Assembly (NCBI GenBank): GCA_963708805.1
Contig: CAVPUA010000001.1
Location: 62,001-126,000 of the forward strand
DNA: 64,000 nt
Direction: 5' to 3'
Source of the DNA: CAVPUA01 sp963708805
Lineage (GTDB): Bacteria > Actinomycetota > Actinomycetes > Mycobacteriales > Jatrophihabitantaceae
Both the position numbers and the translations under genes were made by a program. Shown here one piece after another: positions 8,726 to 17,241 of this stretch. Within the stretch, counting starts at the first letter, position 1. Each line of letters opens with the position of its first letter. Under the pieces are notes generated by a model, which searched no databases, was not told the origin of the DNA, and was given only the letters and a program-made list of their open reading frames with translations.

Positions 8726-10099
8726 ATGCCCTTCTACGACTCAGTGGTCGACCTCATCGGCAACACTCCGCTCGTCCGGCTGAACCGGGTGACCGACGGG
8801 ATTTCGGCGACGGTGCTGGCCAAGATCGAATATTTCAATCCGGGCGGGTCGGTCAAGGACCGCATCGCGGTCCGCATGATCGATGCGGCCGAGCAGTCCG
8901 GGCGCTGATAGCCAGGTGGGACGATCGTCGAGCCCACCAGTGGCAACACCGGCATCGGTCTGGCCCTGATCGCCCAGCAACGGGGCTATCACTGCATCTT
9001 CGTCTGCCCCGACAAGGTGAGTGGCGACAAGATCAACACGTTGCGCGCCTACGGCGCCGAGGTCGTCGTCTGCCCGACCGCGGTGTCGCCGGAGGACCCG
9101 CGGTCGTACTACTCGGTGTCTGACCGGCTGGCCCGCGAGACGCCCGGGCGGCTGGAAGCCCGACCAGTACGCCAATCCCGAACAACCCGCGGTCGCACTA
9201 CGAGACGACCGGTCCCGAGCTGTGGCAGCAGACCGACGGCCGCATCACCCACTTCGTCGCCGGTGTCGGCACGGGCGGCACGGTGAGCGGAACCGGGCGG
9301 TATCTGAAGGAGGTCTCGGCCGGCGCGGTGAAGATCATCGGCGCCGACCCCGACGGTTCGGTCTACTCCGGCGGCACTGGTCGGCCCTACCTGGTCGAAG
9401 GGGTCGGCGAGGACTTCTGGCCCGACACGTTCGATCGCACGATCTGCGACGACATCATCGCGGTGTCCGACGCCGACTCCTTCGACATGACGCGACGACT
9501 TGCGCGCGAGGAGGGCCTGCTGGTCGGCGGATCGTGCGGCATGGCGGTGGTGGCCGCCCTGCGCGCCGCGGCCGACCTCGGTCCGGACGACCTCGTCGTC
9601 GTCCTGCTGCCCGACGGCGGCCGCGGATATCTGTCCAAGATCTTCTCCGACAAGTGGATGGCCGACTACGGCTTCCTCGCCCAGGTCGGCGAGATCTCGG
9701 TCGGCGACGTGCTGCGCCGCAAGTCGGGTGACACCCCGCCGCTCGTCCACACCCACCCCAACGAGACCGTGCGCGAGGCCATCGACATCCTGCGCGAGTT
9801 CGGCGTGTCGCAGCTGCCGGTGGTGAAGGCCGAGCCACCGGTCACGGCCGGCGAGGTCGTCGGCTCGGTCGCCGAGAAGGCGTTGCTCGACGCCCTGTTC
9901 ACCGGGCACGCCAATCTGGCCGATCCCGATCGAGCGCCACATGTCCGCATCGCTGCCGATCATCGGCTCGGGCGAGCCCGTGAGCGCCGCGATCGACGCC
10001 CTCGGGACGGCCGACGCGTTGCTGGTGCACATCGAGGGCAAGCCGGCGGGGGTCCTGACCCGGCAGGATCTGCTCGCCCACCTCGCCGGCGCGCACTGA
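8726..10099 (+). CDS. cbs: Cystathionine beta-synthase
   Basis: This PLP enzyme joins serine (or O-acetylserine) and homocysteine to cystathionine. The ATG at 8726 (MPFYDSVVDLIGNTPLVRLN) fits known starts. The PLP lysine is in NPGGSVKDRIA, the PLP-phosphate loop in VEPTSGNTGIG, and GVGTGGTVSGTGRYLKE follows. The C-terminal part (about 340-457) is a CBS-domain pair with VGSVAEKALLDAL and PAGVLTRQDLLAHL, which separates it from plain cysteine synthase. Breaks: two adjacent in-frame stop codons TGA TAG at 8906-8911 where GRLKPGG-like sequence is expected, and extra single bases near 9148, 9180 and 9936. Together with the cystathionine gamma-synthase/lyase gene 1.1 kb away it makes a transsulfuration locus. 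Confidence 0.85.
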
Positions 10100-10120
10100 A
10101 CTAGCTGACTGAACTAGCTG
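10095..10120. repeat. 13-bp direct tandem repeat between convergent stops
   Basis: ACTGAACTAGCTG occurs twice without a gap (10095-10107 and 10108-10120). The first copy contains the cbs stop codon TGA and the second the complement of the serine-hydrolase stop TAG, so the duplication sits between two convergent genes and leaves both intact. Confidence 0.85.
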
Positions 10121-11078
10121 ACGGCGGTGACCGTCGCCGCGGCCAGCTTCTGGACGAGGTTGATGCCGGTGTTCTCGTCGGACTGGTGCTGCGTCATCAC
10201 GGCGAGCGCGAGTTGCTGCCCGTGCACCGTCACCAGTCCGACGCTGTTGACGGTCCAGAGGTTGTCGTCGTCGCTGACGGCGAGCCAGCCGTTCTTCAGC
10301 GCCGTCGAGGTGTTGGCGTCGGCCACCGCGCTGACGCCCCAGTCCTGGTCGGACTCGACCGCGCGCATCAGGCCGAGCGCGTACGACTGCGAGGCCGCGT
10401 TCAGCGCGGACGTTCCGACGAGCTGCTTGAGCAGGGTCACCTGGTCGGCCGCGGACGTCGTCGTCAGGCCCCAGTAGTCGTCGGTGCCGACCACGGTCGC
10501 GGTGAGCCCGAACGTCTTGTTGGCGGTGGTCACGGCCGGGTCGCTGCCGATGTCGGCCCACAACGTCGTCGGCGGCGCTCGTTGTCGCTGTGCTCGATCA
10601 TGTCGGTGGCGAGGTCCTGCTCGTTGTCGCTGAGCGCAGTGCCCGCGTTCTGGTGTTGCAGCAGCAGGGTCTCGAGGGTGTCGAGCTTGACCACGCTGGC
10701 GGTCACCATGCCGTTGCCCGCGCCCCATGAGTAGCTCGCGCCCGTGGTCAGATTCGTGCACCGCGACCGACACGGCTCCGGCCGGCTGGCCGGCGTCGAG
10801 GGCGGTCAGCTGGCTGGCGGCGGTCGAGGCGTCCAGCTGCAGATGGGTCGCCTCGGCGAGGGCGGCGGCCGACTGGGCTTGGGCCGCGGCCGACTTGGTG
10901 GGGGCGGCCGTCGACGAGCCGGCCGGTGTGGATGCCGCGGTGCTGGGCGCGCCGCTCGTCGTCGCGGACGACCCGTCGGCCGACGTCACGTGGGTCGCTC
11001 CGTGCGAGTCATTGGCGAGATAGACGCCCAAGCGCGACCAGCGCGAGGACCGCCGCGATCGAGATCCGCGAGGTGAGC
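10114..11078 (-). CDS. Secreted beta-lactamase-like serine hydrolase
   Basis: Restoring the frame gives an N-terminal membrane anchor or signal (SRISIAAVLALVALGVYLAND), a Ser/Thr/Ala-rich linker (about 40-90), and a class A beta-lactamase-type domain. Visible motifs are the nucleophile TASVVKLDTLE (SxxK, near 10680), HSDNE (SDN motif, near 10590) and, late in the protein, KNGWLAVSDDDN where lactamases have KTG. The KNG form and the wide actinobacterial family around it suggest a D,D-peptidase-like or unknown hydrolase rather than antibiotic resistance. The GTG at 11078 is the likely start; a GAGGAGGGCG lies about 20 bases upstream, so an earlier non-ATG start is possible. Breaks near 11025, 10740 and 10570. 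Confidence 0.65.
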
Positions 11079-11221
11079 ACCCGAGTCCGGGCAGCCGGAA
11101 TCGCCCTCCTCGTATGGTGTCCCACGCAATCATTGGTACCCGATAATCCTGTGAGCGAACCATGCCGCTTGGTAATGATCAGGTTCGGATCATGTTTCGG
11201 CCGCCCGGATACGGTGGGTGG

Positions 11222-12377
11222 ATGAGCGCCTCCGACGTACCTGTGGGGTTCGACACGCTGGCCATTCACGCCGGGCAGGAACCCGATTCGCTGACCGGCT
11301 CGGTCACCGTTCCGATCTATGCGACGTCCACCTACAAACAGGACGGAGTGGGCGGGCTGCGGGGCGGTTACGAGTACAGCCGCAGCGCCAATCCGACCCG
11401 GACCGCGCTCGAGTCGGCGATGGCCGCGCTCGAGAGCGGGGTGCGAGGGCTGGCGTTCGCGAGCGGCCTGGCCGCCGAGGACACCTTGCTGCGAACGGTG
11501 TGCCGTCCCGGCGATCACGTCATCCTGCCCGGTGATGCCTACGGCGGGACGTTTCGCCTGGTCGCGCGGGTGCTGGCCGACTGGGGCCTGACCTACACAC
11601 CGGTGCCGCTCGCGGACCTGGACGCGGTGCGAGCCGCCCTGCGACCCGAGACGCGCGTCGTGTGGTGCGAGACGCCGACCAATCCGCTGCTGGGCATCGC
11701 CGACATCGCCGCGCTGGCCGCGATCACCCACGACGCGGGCGCGCTGCTGGTCGTCGACAACACGTTCGCGTCTCCGTACCTGCAACAGCCCATCGCACTC
11801 GGCGCGGACGTGGTCGTCCACTCGACCACCAAGTACCTCGGTGGGCACAGCGATGTCGATCGGCGGCGCGCTGGTCGCCGCGAGCGCCGAGCTCGGCGAG
11901 CAACTGGCCTTCCACCAGAACGCGATGGGCGCGGTTGCCGGGCCGTTCGACGCCTGGCTCGTACTGCGCGGCATCAAGACGCTCGGCGTCCGGATGGATC
12001 GTCACTGCGCGAACGCGGCGCGCATCGTCGACTTCCTCTCGTCGCACCCGGCGGTGTCGCAGGTCCTCTATCCGGGACTGGCGTCGCATCCGGGGCACGA
12101 GGTCGCGGCCCGTCAGATGCGCGGCTTCGGCGGGATGGTGTCCTTCCGGCTGCGCGGGGGCGGGGAGGCGGCGCTGAAGGTGTGCGAACTCGCCCAGCTC
12201 TTCACGCTGGGAGAGTCCCTCGGGGGCGTCGAGTCGCTGATCGAACATCCGGCCCGGATGACGCACGCCAGCGTGAGTGGATCTCCACTCGAAGTGCCCG
12301 ACGATCTCGTCCGGCTGTCGGTCGGCATCGAGGACGTCGAGGATCTGCTGGCCGATCTCGCGCAAGCGCTGGCCTGA
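11222..12377 (+). CDS. Cystathionine gamma-synthase / gamma-lyase
   Basis: This is a PLP-dependent Cys/Met metabolism enzyme. Start ATG at 11222 (MSASDVPVGFDTLAIHAGQE). The landmark motifs are TSTYKQDG, YEYSRSANPTRTALE, the substrate loop ETPTNPLLGIADI, VVDNTFASPYLQQP and the PLP lysine in HSTTKYLGGHSD. The C-terminal motif SLGGVESLIEHPARMTHAS is complete. One extra G at about 11857 (GTCGATCGG where GTC ATC GG is expected) breaks the frame; about 384 residues otherwise. Sequence alone does not separate gamma-synthase from gamma-lyase; the neighbouring cystathionine beta-synthase favours reverse transsulfuration, homocysteine to cysteine. It is divergent from the serine hydrolase. Confidence 0.87.
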
Positions 12378-12401
12378 GCCCTGGACCGTTACGGTCTAGG
12401 C

Positions 12402-13577
12402 ATGGAGTGCCGCGCAAACGTCGTCTGGGACGAGGGCTATCTCGCCTACGACTTCGGCGCCCACCCGATGAATCCCGTACGCCTCGAGCTGACGATCCGG
12501 CTGGCCCGCGCACTGGGCGTCCTCGACCGAGTCGATCTTGTGCCCCCGATCGCGGCCGGGGAGGCCGACCTGCTGCGGGTGCACACCGCGTCCTATCTGG
12601 ACGCCGTTCGCGAAGCGAGCACCGACCTGAACTTCAGCGGCTTCGGCCTGGGCACCGACGACGACCCGGTGTTTCTCGGGATGTACGACGCGTCGGCCCT
12701 GATCGCCGGTGGTTCTCAGCTGGCCGCGCAACGGCTGTGGAACGGCGACTGCGAGCACGCGGTCAACATCGCGGGCGGTCTGCACCACGCGATGCGCGAT
12801 CACGCGTCGGGGTTCTGCGTCTTCAACGACGTGGTCCTGGGCATCCGCGAACTGCTCGATGCCGGCGCGCAGCGGGTCGCTTACGTCGATGTCGACGTCC
12901 ATCACGGCGACGGCGTGCAGGCCGCCTTCTACGACGATCCCCGCGTGCTGACGATCAGCCTGCACCAAGATCCGCGGACGCTCTTCCCGGGCACCGGGCT
13001 GCCCTCCGAGATCGGCACCGGGGCGGCGGAGGGCACTTCGATCAACGTCGCGCTGCCGCCGGGGACGTCCGATCGCGGTTGGCTGCGGGCGTTCCGCGCA
13101 GTGGTGCCGTCGGCCGTCCGGGCGTTCGGTCCGGACGTCCTCGTCACGCAGTGCGGCTGCGACACCCATCACGAAGATCCACTCGCCAATCTCGAACTGT
13201 CGGTCGACGGCCAGCGCATGGCCATCGCCGAGTTGCACCAACTGGCCCACGAGGTAGCGGGTGGCCGCTGGCTGGCGTTCGGCGGTGGTGGCTACGGCAT
13301 CGTTCGCTGCGTGCCCCGGACGTGGACGCACCTGATCGCCGAGGCGTCCGGGCGGCCGGTTGACTTGGATGCGGAGATTCCCCTTTCCTGGCTGGACAAT
13401 CTGCGGTCGCGAGGCGTCAAGGGCGCCTTGCCCGAACGGATGGGTGAGGGTCGCGACCTCAGCGCGATCGAGCCGTGGATGCCCGGCGGTGAGACGTGGC
13501 TCGACCGAGCGATCGGGGCCACGCGCAACGAGGTCTTCCCGCTGCTCGGGCTCGATCCAGACGACCCGCGGGACTGA
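12402..13577 (+). CDS. acuC: AcuC-type zinc-dependent protein deacetylase
   Basis: Intact, 391 residues, histone-deacetylase fold. Motifs: AYDFGAHPMNPVRLE near the start, NIAGGLHHAMRDHASGFCVF (tandem His of the charge relay), VAYVDVDVHHGDGVQAAF (zinc Asp/His ligands), TISLHQDPRTLFPG and LAFGGGGYGIV (glycine-rich loop). AcuC removes acetyl groups from acetyl-CoA synthetase and related enzymes, switching them back on. The gene ends three bases before the start of a Pat-type acetyltransferase on the same strand, which strongly supports a protein-acetylation role rather than acetylpolyamine or other small-molecule deacetylation. It starts 24 bases after the cystathionine enzyme gene, so transcription may continue from there. 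Confidence 0.92.
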   Translation: MECRANVVWDEGYLAYDFGAHPMNPVRLELTIRLARALGVLDRVDLVPPIAAGEADLLRVHTASYLDAVREASTDLNFSGFGLGTDDDPVFLGMYDASALIAGGSQLAAQRLWNGDCEHAVNIAGGLHHAMRDHASGFCVFNDVVLGIRELLDAGAQRVAYVDVDVHHGDGVQAAFYDDPRVLTISLHQDPRTLFPGTGLPSEIGTGAAEGTSINVALPPGTSDRGWLRAFRAVVPSAVRAFGPDVLVTQCGCDTHHEDPLANLELSVDGQRMAIAELHQLAHEVAGGRWLAFGGGGYGIVRCVPRTWTHLIAEASGRPVDLDAEIPLSWLDNLRSRGVKGALPERMGEGRDLSAIEPWMPGGETWLDRAIGATRNEVFPLLGLDPDDPRD

Positions 13578-13580
13578 GCG

Positions 13581-16202
13581 ATGACGACCCCCTACCCGCC
13601 GTCGTGGGAAGCCGACGTGGTCGTGGCCGACGGCGGCACCGTGCATCTGCGGCCCATCCTGCCCAGCGACGCGGCGAGTCTCGTCGAGTTCCACGGCGGC
13701 CTGTCGATCCGCACGCGTTACCTGCGGTTCTTCTCGGCGTATCCCCGCATCCCCGAACGCGACCTGATCAAGTTCACCCAGGTCGATCATGTCGGTCGCG
13801 TCGCCTTCATCGTCCTGCTCGCCGGCAAGATCATCGCGGTCGGTCGCTACGAGCGGACGCCGGGCACCGACGAGGCCGAGGTCGCATTCGTCGTCGCGGA
13901 CGCCCACCAAGGCCGAGGCATCGGTTCGGTGCTGCTCGAGCACCTGGCCGCGGCGGCGCGCGAGCGTGGCATCAAACGCTTCACCGCCGTCGTGCTCGCC
14001 GAGAACGACGCGATGCTGCGGGTGTTCCGCGACGCCGGCTACGAGCCGACGCGGCACATCGAGTACGGCGAGGTCACGCTCGAGTTCGAGATCGACGAGA
14101 CGGCGCTGACCGAGTCGGTGATGCGCGAGCGCGAACAGCACGCCGAGGCCCAGTCGATCCGCCGCCTGATGTACCCGCGCTCGGTCGCCGTCGTCGGGGC
14201 CAGCGCGGACGAGAGCAAGATCGGCCACGCCGTGCTGCGGGCGTTGATCGACAGCCAGTTCACCGGATCGGTGTACGCCGTCAACCGCGGCGCCGACGAC
14301 GTCGACGGCGTGCCCACCTTCGCCACGGTGAGCGCGATCGGCGCGCCGGTCGACCTGGTCGTGCTGGCCGTACCGGCCGCGGCGGTTCCCGACGTGGTGG
14401 CCGAGTGCGCGGCGGCGGGCGTCCACGGTCTGGTCGTCGTGTCGGGCGGCTTCGGTGAGCGCGGCGACGTGACCGAGCGGACCGAGGGTTTGCTGGCTCA
14501 GCGGACGATCGTCAACCAGGCCCGAGCGCACGGCATGCGGGTGGTGGGGCCGAACTGCCTCGGCATCATCAACACCGACCCGGACGTACGGCTGAACGCC
14601 TCGCTCGCCCCGCTGATCCCGCCGCTGGGCCGGGCCGGCTTCTTCAGCCAGTCGGGCGCGCTCGGCGTCGCTGTCCTCGGCGAGGCGGCCCGCCGTGGCA
14701 TCGGGGTGTCGACGTTCGTCTCGGCCGGCAACCGCGCCGACGTCTCGGGCAACGACCTGTTGCAGTACTGGGAGACCGACCCGTCGACCGACGTCGCGCT
14801 GATGTACCTGGAGAGTTTCGGCAACCCGCGCAAGTTCGCCCGGGTCGCGCGCAGGATGGCTCGCCGCAAGCCGATCGTGGCGGTGAAGAGCGGGCGCAGT
14901 TCGGTCGTCGCCGGGTTGGCCGAGACGTCCGTGGCCGTGCCCGAGGCGAGCGTGCAGGCGCTGTTCGAGTCGTCGGGCGTGATCAGGGTCGCGACGCTGG
15001 GGGAGTTGTTCGACGTCGCGGTGCTGCTCGTCGCCCAGCCGCTGCCGGCCGGTGACCGCGTCGCGATCGTCGGCAACTCCACCGCGCTCGGTGTGCTGGC
15101 GGCCGAGGCGTGCGAGGCCGAACGCCTGGTGGTCACCGGCTTGATCGACGTCGGAGTCGAGACCACGCCCGCCGAGTTCGAGTCGGCGATCGCCGCGGCG
15201 GTGGCCGACCCGGAGGTCGACGCGGTGGTGGCCGTGTTCGTCCCGCCGCTGCAACGAACGCCGGGCGATGAGTACGCCGCCGCGCTCCGCTCGGCCACCG
15301 TGCACGGCGGCAAGACGGTTCTCTCGACGTTCCTGGGCTTCGACGGCGTGCCGGCCGAGCTGGCCGAACCGGGACCGGTGACGCCGATGCCGGGCTCGGT
15401 GCCGGCGTACCCCACGCCCGAGCGGGCGGTCCGGGCGCTGGCCCAGGCGGTGCGGCACGCCCAGTGGCGCAACCGTCCCGTCGGGGTGGTGCCGCCGCAC
15501 ACCGCCGACTCGAAGTCGGCGCGGATCTTGATGGACGCGTTGCTGGTGTCCGCTCCGGCCGGACGAGTGCTCGCCGACGCCCAGGCTCGCGAGCTGCTGG
15601 GCTACTACGGCGTCGACGTCGTGGCCTCGCGACCGGTGGCCGGCCGGGCCGAGGCCCGCGCGGTGGCCGCCTCGTTCGGCGCGCCGGTGGCGTTGAAGGT
15701 TCCTGGCGCCGCGCGCGTGCATCTCGTCGACGGTGAGGCGATCGACGAGGCCTGGGCCTCGCTCGACTTGGCGCCGGACGCTGAGGCGGTCGTACAGGTG
15801 ATGGCCCCCCGCGGGGTGGACGTCGTCTTCGAGGTGCGCGCCGACGCGTCGTTCGGGTCGCTCGTCTCGTTCGGCATCGGCGGAGTGGCGACCGAACTGC
15901 TCGGTGACCGCGGGTACGCCGTCGTCCCGCTGACCGACCTGGACGCTGCCGATCTGCTGATGTCGCCGCGGGCGGCGCCCATGATCATCGGCTACGGCGA
16001 CGCGCAGCCGGCCAACCTCGACGCCCTGGCCGACCTGGCGTTGAAGCTCTCGGCGCTGGCCGACGAACTGCCCGAGGTGGCTGCGTGCTCGCTGTGGTCG
16101 GTCGCCGCGCCGAGCGGGGCGTACGTACTCGCGGCCGAGATCGAGATCTCGCCGCCGGGCCTGCGCTCGGACGTCGGGCCGCGTCGGCTGCGCGGCCTCT
16201 AG
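13581..16202 (+). CDS. pat: Pat-type protein lysine acetyltransferase (GNAT + NDP-forming acyl-CoA synthetase-like)
   Basis: Intact, 873 residues. Domain order: GNAT acetyltransferase (about 10-175, acetyl-CoA loop DAHQGRGIGSVLLEHLA), CoA-binding Rossmann fold (about 195-320, RSVAVVGASADESKIGHAVL), succinyl-CoA-ligase-like domains (about 330-640, GFFSQSGALGVAVLGEA and VSAGNRADVSGNDLLQYWE), and a C-terminal ATP-grasp-like part (about 665-873). Enterobacterial Pat has GNAT at the C-terminus; this N-terminal order is the one described for Streptomyces lividans Pat. Such enzymes acetylate and silence acyl-CoA synthetases. It follows the deacetylase gene by three bases, making an eraser-writer operon. 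The synthetase-like part is usually non-catalytic and senses acetyl-CoA. Target enzymes are not visible next to it. Confidence 0.9.
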   Translation: MTTPYPPSWEADVVVADGGTVHLRPILPSDAASLVEFHGGLSIRTRYLRFFSAYPRIPERDLIKFTQVDHVGRVAFIVLLAGKIIAVGRYERTPGTDEAEVAFVVADAHQGRGIGSVLLEHLAAAARERGIKRFTAVVLAENDAMLRVFRDAGYEPTRHIEYGEVTLEFEIDETALTESVMREREQHAEAQSIRRLMYPRSVAVVGASADESKIGHAVLRALIDSQFTGSVYAVNRGADDVDGVPTFATVSAIGAPVDLVVLAVPAAAVPDVVAECAAAGVHGLVVVSGGFGERGDVTERTEGLLAQRTIVNQARAHGMRVVGPNCLGIINTDPDVRLNASLAPLIPPLGRAGFFSQSGALGVAVLGEAARRGIGVSTFVSAGNRADVSGNDLLQYWETDPSTDVALMYLESFGNPRKFARVARRMARRKPIVAVKSGRSSVVAGLAETSVAVPEASVQALFESSGVIRVATLGELFDVAVLLVAQPLPAGDRVAIVGNSTALGVLAAEACEAERLVVTGLIDVGVETTPAEFESAIAAAVADPEVDAVVAVFVPPLQRTPGDEYAAALRSATVHGGKTVLSTFLGFDGVPAELAEPGPVTPMPGSVPAYPTPERAVRALAQAVRHAQWRNRPVGVVPPHTADSKSARILMDALLVSAPAGRVLADAQARELLGYYGVDVVASRPVAGRAEARAVAASFGAPVALKVPGAARVHLVDGEAIDEAWASLDLAPDAEAVVQVMAPRGVDVVFEVRADASFGSLVSFGIGGVATELLGDRGYAVVPLTDLDAADLLMSPRAAPMIIGYGDAQPANLDALADLALKLSALADELPEVAACSLWSVAAPSGAYVLAAEIEISPPGLRSDVGPRRLRGL

Positions 16203-16205
16203 TCC

Positions 16206-16246
16206 TTGGGACGGATAACCGCTCATGGTGCGGCAATCCGTCCCAA
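16206..16246. terminator. GGGACGGATAACCGC palindrome, copy 1
   Basis: TTGGGACGGATAACCGC (16206-16222) faces GCGGCAATCCGTCCCAA (16230-16246) in a slightly imperfect 17-bp hairpin. It lies exactly between the convergent ends of pat and the GNAT gene, so a bidirectional terminator is likely. The same sequence recurs as a perfect hairpin at 41378-41416. Confidence 0.8.
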
Positions 16247-16248
16247 CG

Positions 16249-16680
16249 TCAGACCCGGCGCCACATCCGCAGGTGCGGGATGCCGAGCTCGTCGTCCACG
16301 AACGTCTGGCCCTTCGGCTCGAAGCCGTGGTGTCGGTAGAACTCGACGGCCGGCTCGCGCGCGTGGCACCAGAGCACACCGCCGGAGAGGTCGTCGACGA
16401 CCGCGGCGAGCACCGCCGCGCCCGCCCCTGTGCCGCGGTACTCCGGCCACGTGGCCATCTGCCGCAGTTGCCAGGCCCGCGACTCGTCGGGCAGCCACGG
16501 GCACGGCTGCGGCGCGACCAGGCAGGCGCTCAGGATGGTTCCGGCGTCGTCCCAGGCGGCGAAGTGGATCGCGTCGGGCCGGTCGTCGCCGGGAAGTTGA
16601 TCATCGAGTGAGAGCAACGGCCGCAGGACCGACCGGCGCAACTCGCGCGTGCGTGTCTCGTCGATGCGGCCGGCTCTCAT
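16249..16680 (-). CDS. GNAT family N-acetyltransferase
   Basis: Intact, 143 residues. The acetyl-CoA loop is WQLRQMATWPEYRGTGAGAAV (conserved R-G-x-G-x-G/A pattern near 75-90), followed by the beta-alpha unit LWCHAREPAVEFYRHHGFEP typical of GNAT enzymes, and the end FVDDELGIPHLRMWRRV. The HFAAWDDAGTILSACLV segment is the usual beta hairpin. The single-domain architecture with a His/Met-rich end resembles small-molecule GNATs (ElaA-like or GCN5-like). Substrate unknown. It ends tail-to-tail with pat at the palindrome; the start lies 10 bases after the stop of the upstream membrane protein gene on the same strand. Confidence 0.85.
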   Translation of the reverse strand: MRAGRIDETRTRELRRSVLRPLLSLDDQLPGDDRPDAIHFAAWDDAGTILSACLVAPQPCPWLPDESRAWQLRQMATWPEYRGTGAGAAVLAAVVDDLSGGVLWCHAREPAVEFYRHHGFEPKGQTFVDDELGIPHLRMWRRV

Positions 16681-16690
16681 CGGCTGACCG

Positions 16691-17119
16691 TCATTTGCCG
16701 GGCTTGTAGACCATGAAGAAGACGATCACCGCGAAGATCACGCCGACCATGCCGCCGGATGCGGCGACCTTGCCGAGCAGTGGTCGGGGATCGGCTTCCT
16801 GGGCGATCCGCTTGGCCGCCTGTTCGAGCGAGGGGATCAGCAGGCCGATCACGAGACCGACGCTGATCAACCAGAGCAGCGCCGATCCCCAAATCCAGAA
16901 CTGGTCGAACTTGTCGCCGTCCTTGCCCAGCAGCGCGAATCCGGCGAGGACGACCAGGATCGAGGCGTAGGCGTAGATACGGGCCATCCGCGCGCTCGCC
17001 GCCACCGCGACGCCGTCACCCTGTCGCACGCCTCGCCCGGCAGTGGTCGCCGCGTGGACGAGCGGGCCGATCGTGAAGATCGCGAACAGCAGATGAAGGG
17101 CAAACACGAACTTGTGCAT
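16691..17119 (-). CDS. DUF2269-like integral membrane protein
   Basis: Intact, 142 residues with four predicted membrane helices: residues about 3-25 (FVFALHLLFAIFTIGPLVHA), 48-66 (IYAYASILVVLAGFALLG), 76-97 (WIWGSALLWLISVGLVIGLL) and 117-137 (GGMVGVIFAVIVFFMVYKP). The first-helix His and the overall pattern resemble DUF2269 (predicted integral membrane proteins, possibly heme-binding). No catalytic motif is visible. It precedes and is probably co-transcribed with the GNAT gene; the functional link between them is unknown. Confidence 0.7.
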   Translation of the reverse strand: MHKFVFALHLLFAIFTIGPLVHAATTAGRGVRQGDGVAVAASARMARIYAYASILVVLAGFALLGKDGDKFDQFWIWGSALLWLISVGLVIGLLIPSLEQAAKRIAQEADPRPLLGKVAASGGMVGVIFAVIVFFMVYKPGK

Positions 17120-17160
17120 GCCTCAGGCTATCGAGCGCTTCCCGCTGCCTCGCACCCCGG

Positions 17161-17227
17161 CGAGTGGCCGCTTCCGAGCCGAGTGGCCGCGAGTTCGTGA
17201 CCACTCGCGGGAAGATCGGCTACTCGG
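17161..17227. repeat. CGAGTGGCCG nested palindrome, copy A
   Basis: The outer arms are CGAGTGGCCG (17161-17170) and CGGCTACTCG (17217-17226); the inner arms are CGAGTGGCC (about 17180) and GACCACTCG (about 17199). It lies downstream of the VWA gene stop (minus strand) and upstream of the DUF2269-like gene. It is the most diverged of the four copies in this window. Confidence 0.8.
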
Positions 17228-17241
17228 GCCGAGGGTGGGCG

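Noticed and set aside
8906..8911. Selenocysteine or read-through at the TGA in cystathionine beta-synthase
   Set aside because: The TGA is immediately followed by TAG, the position is not catalytic, there is no adjacent SECIS-like hairpin, and other errors occur in the same gene.
10114..11078. Antibiotic-resistance beta-lactamase
   Set aside because: The third motif is KNG rather than KTG/KSG, the omega-loop Glu was not seen, and the gene sits in a metabolic setting. Kept as a beta-lactamase-like hydrolase only.
12396..16379. A 1327-codon open frame on the minus strand opposite acuC and pat
   Set aside because: It is antisense to two well-supported intact genes, is rich in Arg, His, Gly and Asp from GC codon bias, and has no recognisable domain. 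It is a shadow frame.
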